A stretch of 64,000 nt of DNA from Bacillota bacterium (GTDB taxonomy: Bacteria; Bacillota; Clostridia; Christensenellales; SZUA-584): contig JAEXTV010000004.1 in the NCBI GenBank assembly GCA_023406895.1, forward strand, positions 62,001 to 126,000. The letters are read 5' to 3'. The position numbers were made by a program, and so were the translations under genes. Of this stretch, positions 34,506 to 42,813 are shown piece by piece. The notes beneath the pieces were generated by a model. It made no database searches. It was not told where the DNA came from and saw nothing but the letters and a program-made list of their open reading frames with translations. Each line of letters begins with the position of its first letter. Position 1 is the stretch's first letter.

Positions 34506-36229
34506 ACCCCTGTTGTTTCTATCGCACCGAACGCACACACGCTCGGGCAAAGCCCGCAGCCCGTGCAGACGCTCGCGTCTATCTGCATGCCGTTTTCCGT
34601 GTTCTTGATAGCCGGACAGCCAAGCTTTAAGCACATGCCGCAGCTCTGGCATTTTTCCGTAATCGCATACGGCGCTTTAATATACTTTTTATCGAGCAGC
34701 ACGCAGGGCCGTTTTGTAATCACCACGCTGAGTTCCTCACGCGCGGTTTCCTCCTTGAGTATCTGCGTAAGCTCCTTGAGATTGAACGGATCAACAATGC
34801 GCACGTTTTTCACCCCGATGGCCTTGACGAGCGTCGGGATGTCGATTGCGTACGCGATATCACCCTTCACCGTTTTCCCGGTGGCAGGGTTGTCCTGATG
34901 GCCCGTCATGCCCGTCGTCGAGTTGTCAAGTATGATGACGGTAGACGTCGCGCCGTTGTAGACCATATCCACAAGGCCTGTGATGCCGGAATGGAAGAAC
35001 GTCGAGTCGCCGATCACAGCAACCAGTTTGCGCGCGAATTCCTTGCCGCGCGCCTTCTCCATACCCATGGCCATGCCGATACTCGCGCCCATGCAAACGC
35101 ACGCGTCGATGCCCTGATGCGGCGGCAATGCGCCGAGCGTATAACAGCCGATATCGCCTGTGGCCGTGAGGCCGAGCTTTTTGAGCGTGTGAAACACGGC
35201 GCGGTGCGGGCAGCCGGGGCACATCACGGGCGGCCTTTGCGGCAAATCTCCCGGGTTGCAGATGGTCTTTTTCTCTCCGCCAATCTTCTCGGCAATCAAA
35301 TTCACGCTGTATTCGCCCTGAACCGAGAATAGATCCTTGCCAGAGACATCGATCCCCATCGCCTTGATCTGATTTTCGAAGAACGGCTCCAGCTCCTCCA
35401 CCACATAAAGCGTATCAACCTGAGACGCAAAATCGCGTATCATCTTTTCAGGAAGCGGATAAATGAGCCCGAGCTTCAATGTGCTGGCTTCGGGCAGTGC
35501 CTCGCGCACATAGTTATAGGACACGCCGCTCGTCACGATACCGATTTTCTTATCGCGGTATTCGGCCACGTTGACAGCCAGCGTATCCGCCGCCGTCTTG
35601 ATTGCGTTCATGCGCTGTTCCACAACGATGTGGCGTTTTTTTGCCATGCCCGGCATCATCACGTATTTCAAGATATCCTTTTGATAGGGTTTGAGCATGT
35701 CATCCGCGCGCGTGCCCAACGCCACAAGCCCCTGCGAGTGCGAGAGCCGCGTATTGGAGCGTACGAGCACAGGCGTATCGTATTGCTCGGAGAGCTCATA
35801 GGCGAGCTTCATGAACTCTTTGGCTTCATTGCTGTCGGCCGGTTCGAGCATGGGCACATGCGCGCTGCGCGCGTAGAACCGCGAATCCTGCTCGTTCTGG
35901 CTTGAATGCATGCCCGGATCGTCCGCAACGATGATCACGAGACCGCCGTTCACGCCCGTATAGGAGACGGTGAAAAGCGGGTCGGCTGCGACATTAAGCC
36001 CCACATGCTTCATGCAGCAAAGCGCACGCGCACCCGCAAAAGACGCACCGATGGCCACCTCAAGCGCCACCTTTTCGTTCGGAGCCCATTCAGCATATAT
36101 GTCATCAAACTCTGCGATATGTTCCGTGATTTCTGTGCTTGGCGTTCCCGGATACGCCGCGGCGACTGTCACGCCCGCTTCATAAGCACCGCGTGCAAAC
36201 GCCTCGTTTCCCAGCATCAGCTTCTTCAT
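34502..36229 (-). CDS. iorA: Indolepyruvate:ferredoxin oxidoreductase, alpha subunit
   Basis: TPP-dependent 2-ketoacid:ferredoxin oxidoreductase for aryl-pyruvates from aromatic amino acids, 575 residues. It has the pyrimidine-binding N-terminal domain (MKKLMLGNEAFARGAYEAGV) and the TPP-binding CPGCPHRAVF and GDSTFFHSGITGL parts. At the C terminus are two [4Fe-4S] ferredoxin motifs (CQSCGMCLKLGCP and CTGCGLCPSVCAFG). Together with iorB and two PaaK ligases it forms an oxidative aryl-acid module, yielding reduced ferredoxin and possibly ATP. Confidence 0.95.
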   Translation of the reverse strand: MKKLMLGNEAFARGAYEAGVTVAAAYPGTPSTEITEHIAEFDDIYAEWAPNEKVALEVAIGASFAGARALCCMKHVGLNVAADPLFTVSYTGVNGGLVIIVADDPGMHSSQNEQDSRFYARSAHVPMLEPADSNEAKEFMKLAYELSEQYDTPVLVRSNTRLSHSQGLVALGTRADDMLKPYQKDILKYVMMPGMAKKRHIVVEQRMNAIKTAADTLAVNVAEYRDKKIGIVTSGVSYNYVREALPEASTLKLGLIYPLPEKMIRDFASQVDTLYVVEELEPFFENQIKAMGIDVSGKDLFSVQGEYSVNLIAEKIGGEKKTICNPGDLPQRPPVMCPGCPHRAVFHTLKKLGLTATGDIGCYTLGALPPHQGIDACVCMGASIGMAMGMEKARGKEFARKLVAVIGDSTFFHSGITGLVDMVYNGATSTVIILDNSTTGMTGHQDNPATGKTVKGDIAYAIDIPTLVKAIGVKNVRIVDPFNLKELTQILKEETAREELSVVITKRPCVLLDKKYIKAPYAITEKCQSCGMCLKLGCPAIKNTENGMQIDASVCTGCGLCPSVCAFGAIETTGV

Positions 36230-36258
36230 TTGCTTCCCCTCATGTTGTCTTTTATTGT

Positions 36259-37560
36259 TTATGACTGTCCGCGCAGGTCTGTCACGCGCTTGGCTTTGCC
36301 TTCAAATCGTTTGAGCGACTGCGGCTCAACGAGCTTCACATCGGCTGTGATATTCAGCACCGTATATATCGCGTGCTTGACCTTTTTCTCCAGCGCCTCG
36401 AGCGCGCTGAACTTCTCAATCAGCGACGCGTCGGACACCTCGACGAGCACCTCGATGGTATCCATATAGCCATCCTTGCGGACAATGATTTCGTAATGCG
36501 GCCCGATATCCTCGATGCCGAGCAGAACACCCTCAATCTGCGACGGGAATACATTGACGCCTCGGACGATCAGCATGTCGTCCGTGCGTCCCTGCACCTT
36601 GGCCATGCGCATCGATGTGCGCCCGCACTCGCATTTTTCGGGTATCAGCCACGTGATGTCCTTGGTGCGATAGCGCAGTATCGGCAGCGCCTCCTTTGAA
36701 AGCGCAGTGATGACCAATTCACCCTTTTCTCCGACCGACACAGGTTCGAGTGTGTCGGGATTGATAAACTCGCAGTAAAAATGGTCCTCGCAAATATGCA
36801 TGCCGTGCTTCAAATAGCATTCGCCCGATACACCCGGCCCGATGATTTCACTGAGCCCGTAGTTCTCGGTCGCGATGATATCCCACGCCTGCTCAATCTC
36901 GCGGCGCATCTCTTCGGTATGCCCTTCGCCGCCGAACATGCCGAGCCTCAGCGGCAGCTTTTTGGCATCAACACCCATCTTTTTTGCTGTTTCCGCCAGA
37001 TACAGCGCGTAAGAAGGTGTACCGACGAGCAGCGTGGTTTCAAAGTCCCGCATGATGTTAATTTGGCGCTCGGAGTTGCCGCCCGATATCGGAATGACAG
37101 ACGTGCCGAGCTTCTCGAGGCCGTAATGCAGGCCGAAAGCGCCCGTAAACAGCGTATAACCGAACGTGATCTGCGCGATGTCGTCCGGTGTTGCGCCTGC
37201 GGCGCAAGCCATACGCGCGATGCATTCGGACCACATGTCGATATCGGCCTTTGTGTAGCCGACAACGGTCGGCTTGCCCGTGGTGCCGGATGATGCGTGA
37301 ATACGCACGACATCCTTCATCGGAACCGCGAAAAGCTTGTACGGGTAATTGTCCCGTAAATCGTCCTTGACTGTAAACGGAATGCGCCGGATATCATCCA
37401 GCGTTTTTATGTCGTCCGGCTTGACGCCTGCCGCGTCGAGCTTTTTGCGGTAATGAGCGACGTTGTGATAGCACCGTTCTACCGTACTTTTGAGCCGCGC
37501 GAGCTGAATGTCTTCAATCTCCTGCCGCGTCGCGCACTCAATCTTTTCATTCCAGATCAT
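36259..37560 (-). CDS. paaK: Phenylacetate-CoA ligase family (PaaK-type), copy 2
   Basis: A 433-residue AMP-forming ligase homologous to the protein at 32613-33911 over its whole length. It has the same IHASSGTTGKPTVVGYTKAD motif, EKGELVITAL, RTDDMLIVRGVNVFPSQIEG and the C-terminal RFEGKAKRVTDLR. It lies 29 bases upstream of iorA, so the four genes paaK-iorA-iorB-paaK form one operon with the ACT gene. Two ligases around one oxidoreductase suggests different acyl substrates or forward and reverse use. Confidence 0.92.
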   Translation of the reverse strand: MIWNEKIECATRQEIEDIQLARLKSTVERCYHNVAHYRKKLDAAGVKPDDIKTLDDIRRIPFTVKDDLRDNYPYKLFAVPMKDVVRIHASSGTTGKPTVVGYTKADIDMWSECIARMACAAGATPDDIAQITFGYTLFTGAFGLHYGLEKLGTSVIPISGGNSERQINIMRDFETTLLVGTPSYALYLAETAKKMGVDAKKLPLRLGMFGGEGHTEEMRREIEQAWDIIATENYGLSEIIGPGVSGECYLKHGMHICEDHFYCEFINPDTLEPVSVGEKGELVITALSKEALPILRYRTKDITWLIPEKCECGRTSMRMAKVQGRTDDMLIVRGVNVFPSQIEGVLLGIEDIGPHYEIIVRKDGYMDTIEVLVEVSDASLIEKFSALEALEKKVKHAIYTVLNITADVKLVEPQSLKRFEGKAKRVTDLRGQS

Positions 37561-37720
37561 TTTCTCCTACCTCACTGCATTGTCTTTCGCACGCAAATCA
37601 GGCCCGTGCTTCCGTGCTTCGTTGAATGTATTGATTATAGCGTATCGTATACAAAAAATAAAGTCTAAATGCATACTTTACCTGTTGTGAGACCGATTGT
37701 TTGATAATTCTTCCATCAAT

Positions 37721-37746
37721 GAGCTGTCAGCTTTGCTGACTGTGGA
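37721..37746 (+). repeat. Dispersed hairpin repeat family A, copy 2
   Basis: GAGCTG, then the stem TCAGC/GCTGA (37727-37739), then CTGTGGA. It keeps the frame of the copy at 13695-13720 but with a different, still complementary, stem. The preceding CCTTTGG-type hairpin is missing here. Confidence 0.6.
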
Positions 37747-37974
37747 TTGTTATGCGAATGTTCGCTTTTATTTCGGAACGGTCAAGACCGTTCCCTACGG
37801 TTCGTGTACACCGCCCTTGTAGGGGCGATCAATGATCGCCCGCGATTAGCCCTTAGAACTGAAATATCATAGACACCAATGCAGACCGCAATCCTCCGTC
37901 GAACTGCGCGCGCCACCTCCTTTCAAAAGGAGGCTTTATTCTGCACATTTCATACTGCTGCGTTCTTTTCGGCT

Positions 37975-38014
37975 CCTTTGGAAAGGAGCTGTCAGCTTTG
38001 CTGACTGAGGATTG
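37975..38014 (+). repeat. Dispersed hairpin repeat family A, copy 3
   Basis: Preceded by the hairpin CTCCTTT/AAAGGAG (about 37974-37988), then GAGCTG, the stem TCAGC/GCTGA (37992-38004) and CTGAGGATTG. It is the most complete copy besides the one upstream of smc. Confidence 0.6.
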
Positions 38015-38052
38015 ATTTACAAATGAACAGACATACCATATCAATAATAGAG

Positions 38053-38261
38053 CCCTTTTGGGCGCGTTTGCGCCGATTGCGATACATATGCGCTTTAAGC
38101 CGTATAAGCTTTCTTCCGAAGCGACCATACCCCTCCGGGGTACAGGAATACTTTTTTGTTGTTCACGTGTAATAGGCAAATGACACAAGGTTGATTCTAA
38201 CTAAACTAGCCTTCTAGGCGAATCCAATTATAAAAGTCCTTTTGGGCGCGTTTGCGCCGAT
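38053..38261 (+). repeat. Pair of 24-25 base direct repeats with inner hairpin
   Basis: CCTTTTGGGCGCGTTTGCGC followed by CGAT occurs at 38054-38077 and again at 38238-38261. Each contains the palindrome GGCGC/GCGCC with a GTTT loop. The sequence between the copies is unrelated. They may be ends of a small non-autonomous element, but no target duplication was recognised. Confidence 0.5.
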
Positions 38262-38289
38262 CTCACAGCAACTATTTGCGTTCAAGCCT

Positions 38290-38328
38290 CCCTCAGTCGC
38301 CTCCGGCGACAGCTCCCTCCCGAGGGAG
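38290..38328 (-). repeat. Dispersed hairpin repeat family A, copy 4 (inverted)
   Basis: On the minus strand: hairpin CTCCCTC/GAGGGAG (38328-38313), then GAGCTG, stem TCGCC/GGCGA (38309-38297), CTGAGGGAGG. Third variant of the covarying stem. Confidence 0.6.
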
Positions 38329-38497
38329 CCATGGATAAGCAGATATCGCCTTATTAGGCAGCATAGCTGTCGGCTGTCAAAGGCCCTATGGAAAGAGATG
38401 CTTCGCTTCGTTACCACTGTGCTCAGCATGACGGAAGACGCTGTGAGCAAACCGAGCACCTTAACGATCGGTGACCCGAGCCATTGACACAGAGCCA

Positions 38498-38527
38498 AAA
38501 AAAGAGCCGCCCAATGCTGAGCAGCTC
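38498..38527 (-). terminator. Terminator of the PPi-phosphofructokinase gene
   Basis: On the minus strand GAGCTGC (38527-38521) pairs imperfectly with GGCGGCTC (38511-38504), followed by a run of seven T (38503-38497). Located about 22 bases past the stop. Confidence 0.75.
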
Positions 38528-38548
38528 CTTTGATTAACTAGAAATCCA

Positions 38549-39790
38549 TTATACAAAAACCTTCTTGAGCTTCGCGAAGCGCGGCAGCCCTTCTTCATAC
38601 GGCAGCGGCGAATCGCCCTGAATCAGCGGCAGCGCATAATCGATGAAGTCCTGTGTGAGGCCTTTGCCGTCCGGCAGAATCCACTCGTCGGGAATCTTCT
38701 TTTCCCTGTTGGCCACTTCCGTCAGGTTGATCAGCTTCATGTTGCACTTGTACGCTTTGCCCGGCTCGCGCTCGAAAGCCACCATATGATCCGTTGTGCC
38801 TTCCACGGCAGCCTTCACAGCCGTCTGCCCGGCTAGGAACGATTCGTTGATATCCGTCAGCGAACCCGCGTGTGACGCACAGCGCTGCAGCAGACTGAAC
38901 TCAATACCGCGTACCTTCGCGCCTGTGGCTTCTTTGCAGTAGCTCGCGAGCGTATTCGCAAGGCCGCCGAGCTGCGCATGGCCGAAAGAGTCCTTTGATT
39001 TTGAAAGATCGCTGCCGTATTCGCTGATGTACTTGCCGTCCTTATCCTGAATGCCCTCTGAAACCGCAACGATAACCTTCTTGTTTTTCGCATAGATTTC
39101 CTTGACGCTTTCTAAGAACTTGTCCATATCGAACACCTTCTCAGGCAGATAGATCAGGTCCGGTCCGTATCCTTTATAAGACGCGAGCGCCGTCGCGGCC
39201 GTCAGCCAGCCCGCGTTTCTGCCCATCACTTCGAGTATCGTGATCATGCCCGTGTCGTACACGCGCGCGTCGAGGTACACTTCCATCGTGGAGGTTGCGA
39301 TATATTTTGCAGCGCTGCCGTAGCCCGGGCAGTGGTCAGTCGCCCACAAGTCGTTATCGATCGTCTTCGGAACGCCCATGATGCGCATTTCGTAGCCGGA
39401 CTTTTGCATATATTTGCTGATCTTGTTGCAGGTGTCCATCGAGTCGTTGCCGCCGTTATAGAAGAAATAACGCACGTCGTATTTTTTGAACACTTCCAGC
39501 ATTCTCTTGTAATCGGTATCATCCTTTTCGGCATCGGCCAGCTTATAACGCACAGACCCAAGCGCCGACGACGGTGTGGTTTTCATAAGCTCCAGCTCTG
39601 CCAAATCTTCCTGACTCATGTCAATCAGCTTCTCGTCCAGCACCCCTTTGATACCGTGTGCCGCGCCGTACACCTTTGTGATGCAATCTTCCTTCAGCGC
39701 CTGCATAAACACGCCCGCCGCGCTCGCATTGATCACCGATGTGGGTCCGCCGGATTGTCCGAATATACATGCCCCTTTTAATACGCCCAT
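38549..39790 (-). CDS. pfp: Phosphofructokinase, pyrophosphate-dependent type
   Basis: A 413-residue protein of the long PFK group. The nucleotide/PPi site reads YNGGNDSMDT where ATP enzymes have GGDGS. The Asp of GGND together with the Lys of PKTIDND (around residue 143) is the established signature of PPi dependence. MGRNAGWLTA and FSLLQRCASHAGS (a variant of the fructose-6-phosphate-binding E-x-LQRGG region) follow. PPi would replace ATP as phosphoryl donor, saving energy in a fermenter. It has its own promoter 40-70 bases upstream and a terminator downstream. The cofactor call is from motifs only. Confidence 0.9.
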   Translation of the reverse strand: MGVLKGACIFGQSGGPTSVINASAAGVFMQALKEDCITKVYGAAHGIKGVLDEKLIDMSQEDLAELELMKTTPSSALGSVRYKLADAEKDDTDYKRMLEVFKKYDVRYFFYNGGNDSMDTCNKISKYMQKSGYEMRIMGVPKTIDNDLWATDHCPGYGSAAKYIATSTMEVYLDARVYDTGMITILEVMGRNAGWLTAATALASYKGYGPDLIYLPEKVFDMDKFLESVKEIYAKNKKVIVAVSEGIQDKDGKYISEYGSDLSKSKDSFGHAQLGGLANTLASYCKEATGAKVRGIEFSLLQRCASHAGSLTDINESFLAGQTAVKAAVEGTTDHMVAFEREPGKAYKCNMKLINLTEVANREKKIPDEWILPDGKGLTQDFIDYALPLIQGDSPLPYEEGLPRFAKLKKVFV

Positions 39791-39829
39791 ATTCTCGTCA
39801 GTCTCCTTCTAAATAAAACTTTAGCCAAA

Positions 39830-39858
39830 ATTATATCCCACGGCACCAATATTTTCAA
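39830..39858 (-). promoter_or_regulatory. Promoter of the PPi-phosphofructokinase gene
   Basis: On the minus strand TTGAAA (39858-39853), 17 bases, TATAAT (39835-39830), followed by a short leader with the ribosome binding site AAGGAGA before the ATG at 39790. Confidence 0.8.
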
Positions 39859-39914
39859 TGGATTATAGGCAAATAAAACACAGTTTGAGGCAATTTGCCA
39901 TCTGAGGGCTGCCT

Positions 39915-41450
39915 TTATTCCGTCGGGACGCCGGTCTGTACCTCTGCGCCCGATTTCTCCGGCAGCAACTGATCAGCAGGTTTTGCGAAATCCTGCGACG
40001 GTTCTCCGGCATTGGCCGGTGCCTGCGGCCCGATGATTTTTTCTCCCGCGTACGGCTTGTATTTGGTTTTTCCGATCAGTTCCGGCTCTCTTACTTCTTT
40101 GCCGTCTTTATAATAATGCTTGTAAGTGGCGTAAATAAACCCGTCACGACGCTTCACGGTGACTTCCTCATAACCGTACGGTTTTGTTTTATCCACCATC
40201 ACGATCATATCGCCCGGCGGCTCGAGCGTTTCGAGTTTTTCTGAGCTCAAGCGAATCTCATCATAGACACTCGGGAACGGCGCGCCGTATATTTCGAAAT
40301 TCACCGTCTGCGCACTGCTGCTGACCCAACAGAATATGTAGATATCGTGATCCGTGTTGTTTCTGTAGATAAAATCGATCGTGCCTGTGTTGATTGTGGC
40401 ATCGAGGCCGCCGGCGACATAACTCAGCTTAATTGAATGTCCCTGGCGGTTGACGATCTCAAGATCGGCCTTCAATACCGCGTTGTACATGGTGGTGGAT
40501 ACCTGACAGACGCCGCCGCCCGCCTGATCTTCGCTGCCGCCGCGCACCACAGCGGGCGCAGGCTGCCACCCGAGCTCGTAAACGCGCGGGCCAAGCACGT
40601 CGTTCGTCGAAAACTCATTTCCCGGATGCAGCACATAGCCGTTAATATGCTCCACCGCTTTTTTGATGTTGTACACGCGCGACTCGCGGTTATACGGGCT
40701 CTGCCCAAATGATGTGCTCGCTCCAGCCCGCTTCACGGTATTTGCAACAAGCTCTGCCTTGGTTATCGTCGGCGGCACCTCCACAATGGGCATTTTTACG
40801 GTACCGTATGCGCGCATACGCACCTGACGCTCAACCTCGGCATACAGCGCATCCTGATCCACCTGATACCCGGCGGCTTCGTCCGTATAACTGAACCGAT
40901 TCTTGCGATCGTCCTTGTTAATCTGCACAGTTGCGTCCTTCGCGGGCACATTCACCTCAAGCGCAATTTCCGCGATACGTTTTTTTGCCGGTGACGGATT
41001 AATCGTATAATCGGTTGCAAAATCCAGACCGTTCTTTTCAATCTCTTTGATCCTTCTGCTAATTTCAAGCCGGCTGCCTTCACGGGCGACTGCCAGCGCC
41101 TCTTTTAGTATATCGTCCGCATTGTCCGCGATTTCAAAATCGTCTTGTCCGAGCACAAAAGGCTGCCCGTTATAGTCAACCGTCACCCGAACAGTGGAAA
41201 TCTTTTGCTGCAGGCGCTGCTGCACAAGCGCTCTGGCTTGTGCCATCGTCTTGCCGCCCACATCAATGCCGTCGATGCGAATGCCGGTAAAGTAAGTCCC
41301 CTGTCTGTACAAATCCTCCCATTGCTGAGCCGTCAGAGTGGTATGCGAAAACATGATCACGGCAAAAAGCGAAAGCGCCAAAGCCACCGCCGCCACACCT
41401 GCCAACCAAAATATTCTGTGCCGTTTATAAATCTGCTTCAACAATATCAT
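39915..41450 (-). CDS. VanW family protein with PG-binding-4-like repeats
   Basis: About 511 residues: an N-terminal membrane anchor (residues 14-36), two tandem peptidoglycan-binding-4-like domains (about 45-260), then the VanW domain with GGGVCQVSTTMYNAVLKADL and the NRQGHSIKLSYVAGG turn. A Pro/Glu-rich tail ends it. A G5-like segment (VTVKRRDGFIYATYKHYY) precedes the tail. VanW is linked to vancomycin clusters, but most Clostridial copies are of unknown cell-wall function. Start: ATG at 41450 or GTG at 41453, with GGAGG close by. It lies downstream of the orphan blaI gene, separated by a terminator. Confidence 0.92.
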   Translation of the reverse strand: MILLKQIYKRHRIFWLAGVAAVALALSLFAVIMFSHTTLTAQQWEDLYRQGTYFTGIRIDGIDVGGKTMAQARALVQQRLQQKISTVRVTVDYNGQPFVLGQDDFEIADNADDILKEALAVAREGSRLEISRRIKEIEKNGLDFATDYTINPSPAKKRIAEIALEVNVPAKDATVQINKDDRKNRFSYTDEAAGYQVDQDALYAEVERQVRMRAYGTVKMPIVEVPPTITKAELVANTVKRAGASTSFGQSPYNRESRVYNIKKAVEHINGYVLHPGNEFSTNDVLGPRVYELGWQPAPAVVRGGSEDQAGGGVCQVSTTMYNAVLKADLEIVNRQGHSIKLSYVAGGLDATINTGTIDFIYRNNTDHDIYIFCWVSSSAQTVNFEIYGAPFPSVYDEIRLSSEKLETLEPPGDMIVMVDKTKPYGYEEVTVKRRDGFIYATYKHYYKDGKEVREPELIGKTKYKPYAGEKIIGPQAPANAGEPSQDFAKPADQLLPEKSGAEVQTGVPTE

Positions 41451-41522
41451 CACCCTCCGAATAGAGTCATTGCCAAAATGAATATCTTTTATGCCTCAAA
41501 ACCACGGTTTATTCGGCAGGAC

Positions 41523-41552
41523 AAAAAAAGCCATATATTTTATATATATGGC
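41523..41552 (-). terminator. Terminator of the orphan blaI gene
   Basis: On the minus strand GCCATATATAT... pairs with ATATATGGC (41552-41530), then seven T (41529-41523). It separates the repressor gene from the VanW gene. Confidence 0.8.
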
Positions 41553-41582
41553 CGCTTTCAAGTCAGTATGGTTAAACTTGTT

Positions 41583-41957
41583 TTATGCGTTTTGTTTTTT
41601 CATCTGTTCAATCAGTGCGGTGAGTTCTTCGCAGTCCTTTTGAGACAGCTTGACATCCTTGAGCATGCAGACCAGCAGCGCCTTTGCCGAACGATCGCTG
41701 ATTTTGTCGAGAAGGCTTCTGCTTTCGGCCATAATACATTCGTCTTTTTGTACTGTAGGATAGTAAAAATTATCGCGCCCGAGCACATCGTATCCGATAA
41801 ACCCTTTTCCGACAAGGCGTTTGACATAGGTGGCGTATGTGTTGTATTTCCAGTCCATCTTGTCTCCCATCAACGCGATGATCCCCGACATCGTGAGCGG
41901 TGACTTTTGCCAAAGAGCCGACATAACTGCCCATTCCGGCTTTGTCAGTGTCGTCAT
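41583..41957 (-). CDS. Orphan BlaI/MecI/CopY family repressor
   Basis: A 124-residue winged-helix repressor from the ATG at 41957 (MTTLTKPEWAVMSALWQKSP), with AGGAG eight bases upstream; a GTG nine bases earlier is less likely. The DNA-binding part DWKYNTYATYVKRLVGKGFIG is nearly the same as in the blaI at 27 kb (DWKYNTYVTYLKRMCEKGLAS). No M56 sensor gene adjoins it, so what releases repression is unclear; the sensor at 24.6 kb could act on both. Its promoter/operator closely matches that of blaI. Confidence 0.93.
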   Translation of the reverse strand: MTTLTKPEWAVMSALWQKSPLTMSGIIALMGDKMDWKYNTYATYVKRLVGKGFIGYDVLGRDNFYYPTVQKDECIMAESRSLLDKISDRSAKALLVCMLKDVKLSQKDCEELTALIEQMKKQNA

Positions 41958-42020
41958 TCTCTTCACTCCTCTCCGAATTACATCTCCCTTCGCCCTCGCG
42001 AAACGACTACCTGCTAAACA

Positions 42021-42060
42021 TCACAACTACTATTGTAGTTGTGAAAAAGCCTTTTGTCAA
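42021..42060 (-). promoter_or_regulatory. Orphan blaI promoter with perfect palindromic operator (copy 2)
   Basis: The palindrome has 10-bp arms TCACAACTAC (42021-42030) and GTAGTTGTGA (42035-42044) around TATT. On the minus strand TTGACA (42060-42055), 17 bases, TACAAT (42037-42032), so the operator covers the -10. The minus-strand 12-mer CACAACTACAAT is identical to that in the blaI promoter at 27.4 kb. Confidence 0.9.
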
Positions 42061-42087
42061 CATTTGAAATGAAAAGATAAGCATCAT

Positions 42088-42253
42088 CCCATGGCTTTTC
42101 GCTGTTGGATGTGAACCTTCGCTTCTCTCAGGGCGACATGCTGCTGTGTGCTCACAACCTCTTCTGTCATACCGAGCGGAGTGACAGCGAAGAGAGGTAG
42201 CCCATGGCTTTTCGCTCTTGGCTGTGGGACCCTTCGCTTCTCTCAGGGTGACA
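42088..42253 (+). repeat. Two imperfect 51-53 base repeats flanking a GAGCGGAGTGAC element
   Basis: Copy 1 is 42088-42138 and copy 2 is 42201-42253; both run CCCATGGCTTTTCGCT, then TTGG or TTGGC, then TTCGCTTCTCTCAGGG, then GACA. The sequence in between (42168-42190) is TCATACCGAGCGG...GTGACAGCGAAGAG. Such small palindromic elements are frequent between genes of related bacteria. Confidence 0.55.
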
Positions 42254-42271
42254 AAATTTGCTGCCTGCTGT

Positions 42272-42688
42272 TTACTCGCCGATGATCTTAATCATGAGCT
42301 TCTTTTGGCGCATGCCGTCAAATTCGCCGTAAAAAATCTGCTCCCACGGTCCAAAGTCCAGCCTGCCCTCCGTCACAGCCACTACAACCTCGCGGCCCAT
42401 CACAGTGCGCTTCAAATGCGCGTCCGCATTATCCTCATAGCCGTTATGCGCATACTGGTTATACGGCTTTTCGGGTGCCAGCTGTTCCAGCCAACGCTCG
42501 AAATCCGCATGCAGGCCGGGTTCGTCATCGTTGATAAACACGCTTGCCGTGATGTGCATCGCGTTGACGAGGCACAGCCCTTCACGAATACCGCTTTCAG
42601 CCAGCGCCGCCTCTACCTGCGTCGTGATATTGATCATCTGCCGCCTTTTTTGAATATTGAGCGTCAGAACCTTTCGATAACTCTTCAT
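42272..42688 (-). CDS. YjbQ/UPF0047 family protein
   Basis: A 138-residue protein (MKSYRKVLTLNIQKRRQMINI from the ATG at 42688, with GGAGGTT upstream). The family has a compact beta fold with the conserved GLCLVNAMHITASVFINDDE and GRLDFGPWEQIFYGEFDG segments, and weak thiamine-phosphate-synthase activity is reported for E. coli YjbQ. No thiamine gene is nearby. Its upstream neighbour is the ECF-sigma operon, transcribed in the same direction. Confidence 0.9.
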   Translation of the reverse strand: MKSYRKVLTLNIQKRRQMINITTQVEAALAESGIREGLCLVNAMHITASVFINDDEPGLHADFERWLEQLAPEKPYNQYAHNGYEDNADAHLKRTVMGREVVVAVTEGRLDFGPWEQIFYGEFDGMRQKKLMIKIIGE

Positions 42689-42813
42689 TTGCAACCTCCT
42701 TTTATTTATCATCATATCGGCAGTCCAAAGCGCTGTAAAGCAGTTTAAATGAAAAACCGCCAAATGACTCGGCGGTTTCTCATGCTCTCATCAATCCCTC
42801 TTCATAAGGCTTT

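Larger units (their letters stand above)
37561..38548. other. Gene-free kilobase with several palindromic repeat families
   Basis: No convincing gene was found in about 990 bases. The segment contains family A copies (37721-37746, 37975-38014, 38290-38328), a family B fragment (37905-37940), a 25-base direct repeat (38053-38077 and 38237-38261), and a CTTCGCTTCGTT...CAGCATGAC copy (38391-38442). The promoter of the upstream paaK should lie at the left end (a TATAAT near 37636-37641 on the minus strand with a weak -35). The pfk terminator is at the right end. Confidence 0.6.
41958..42271. other. Gene-free stretch with BlaI operator and a pair of 51-53 base repeats
   Basis: Contains the orphan blaI promoter/operator (42021-42060), two copies of a 51-53 base repeat (42088-42138, 42201-42253) and, between them, a TCATACCGAGCGGAGTGACA-type repeat common in gut Firmicutes. 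No gene seen. Confidence 0.6.

Noticed and set aside
33933..34652. A longer iorB with a 49-residue N-terminal extension
   Set aside because: The extension lies inside the iorA frame's ferredoxin region; the ATG at 34505 gives the normal family start.
37853..38188. A 111-codon open frame on the minus strand in the repeat-rich kilobase
   Set aside because: It runs through family A and B repeats, has no ribosome binding site and encodes a composition without any domain; treated as a by-product of repeats.
42088..42253. A CRISPR-like array
   Set aside because: Only two copies of a 51-53 base repeat with a different repeat in between; no cas genes.
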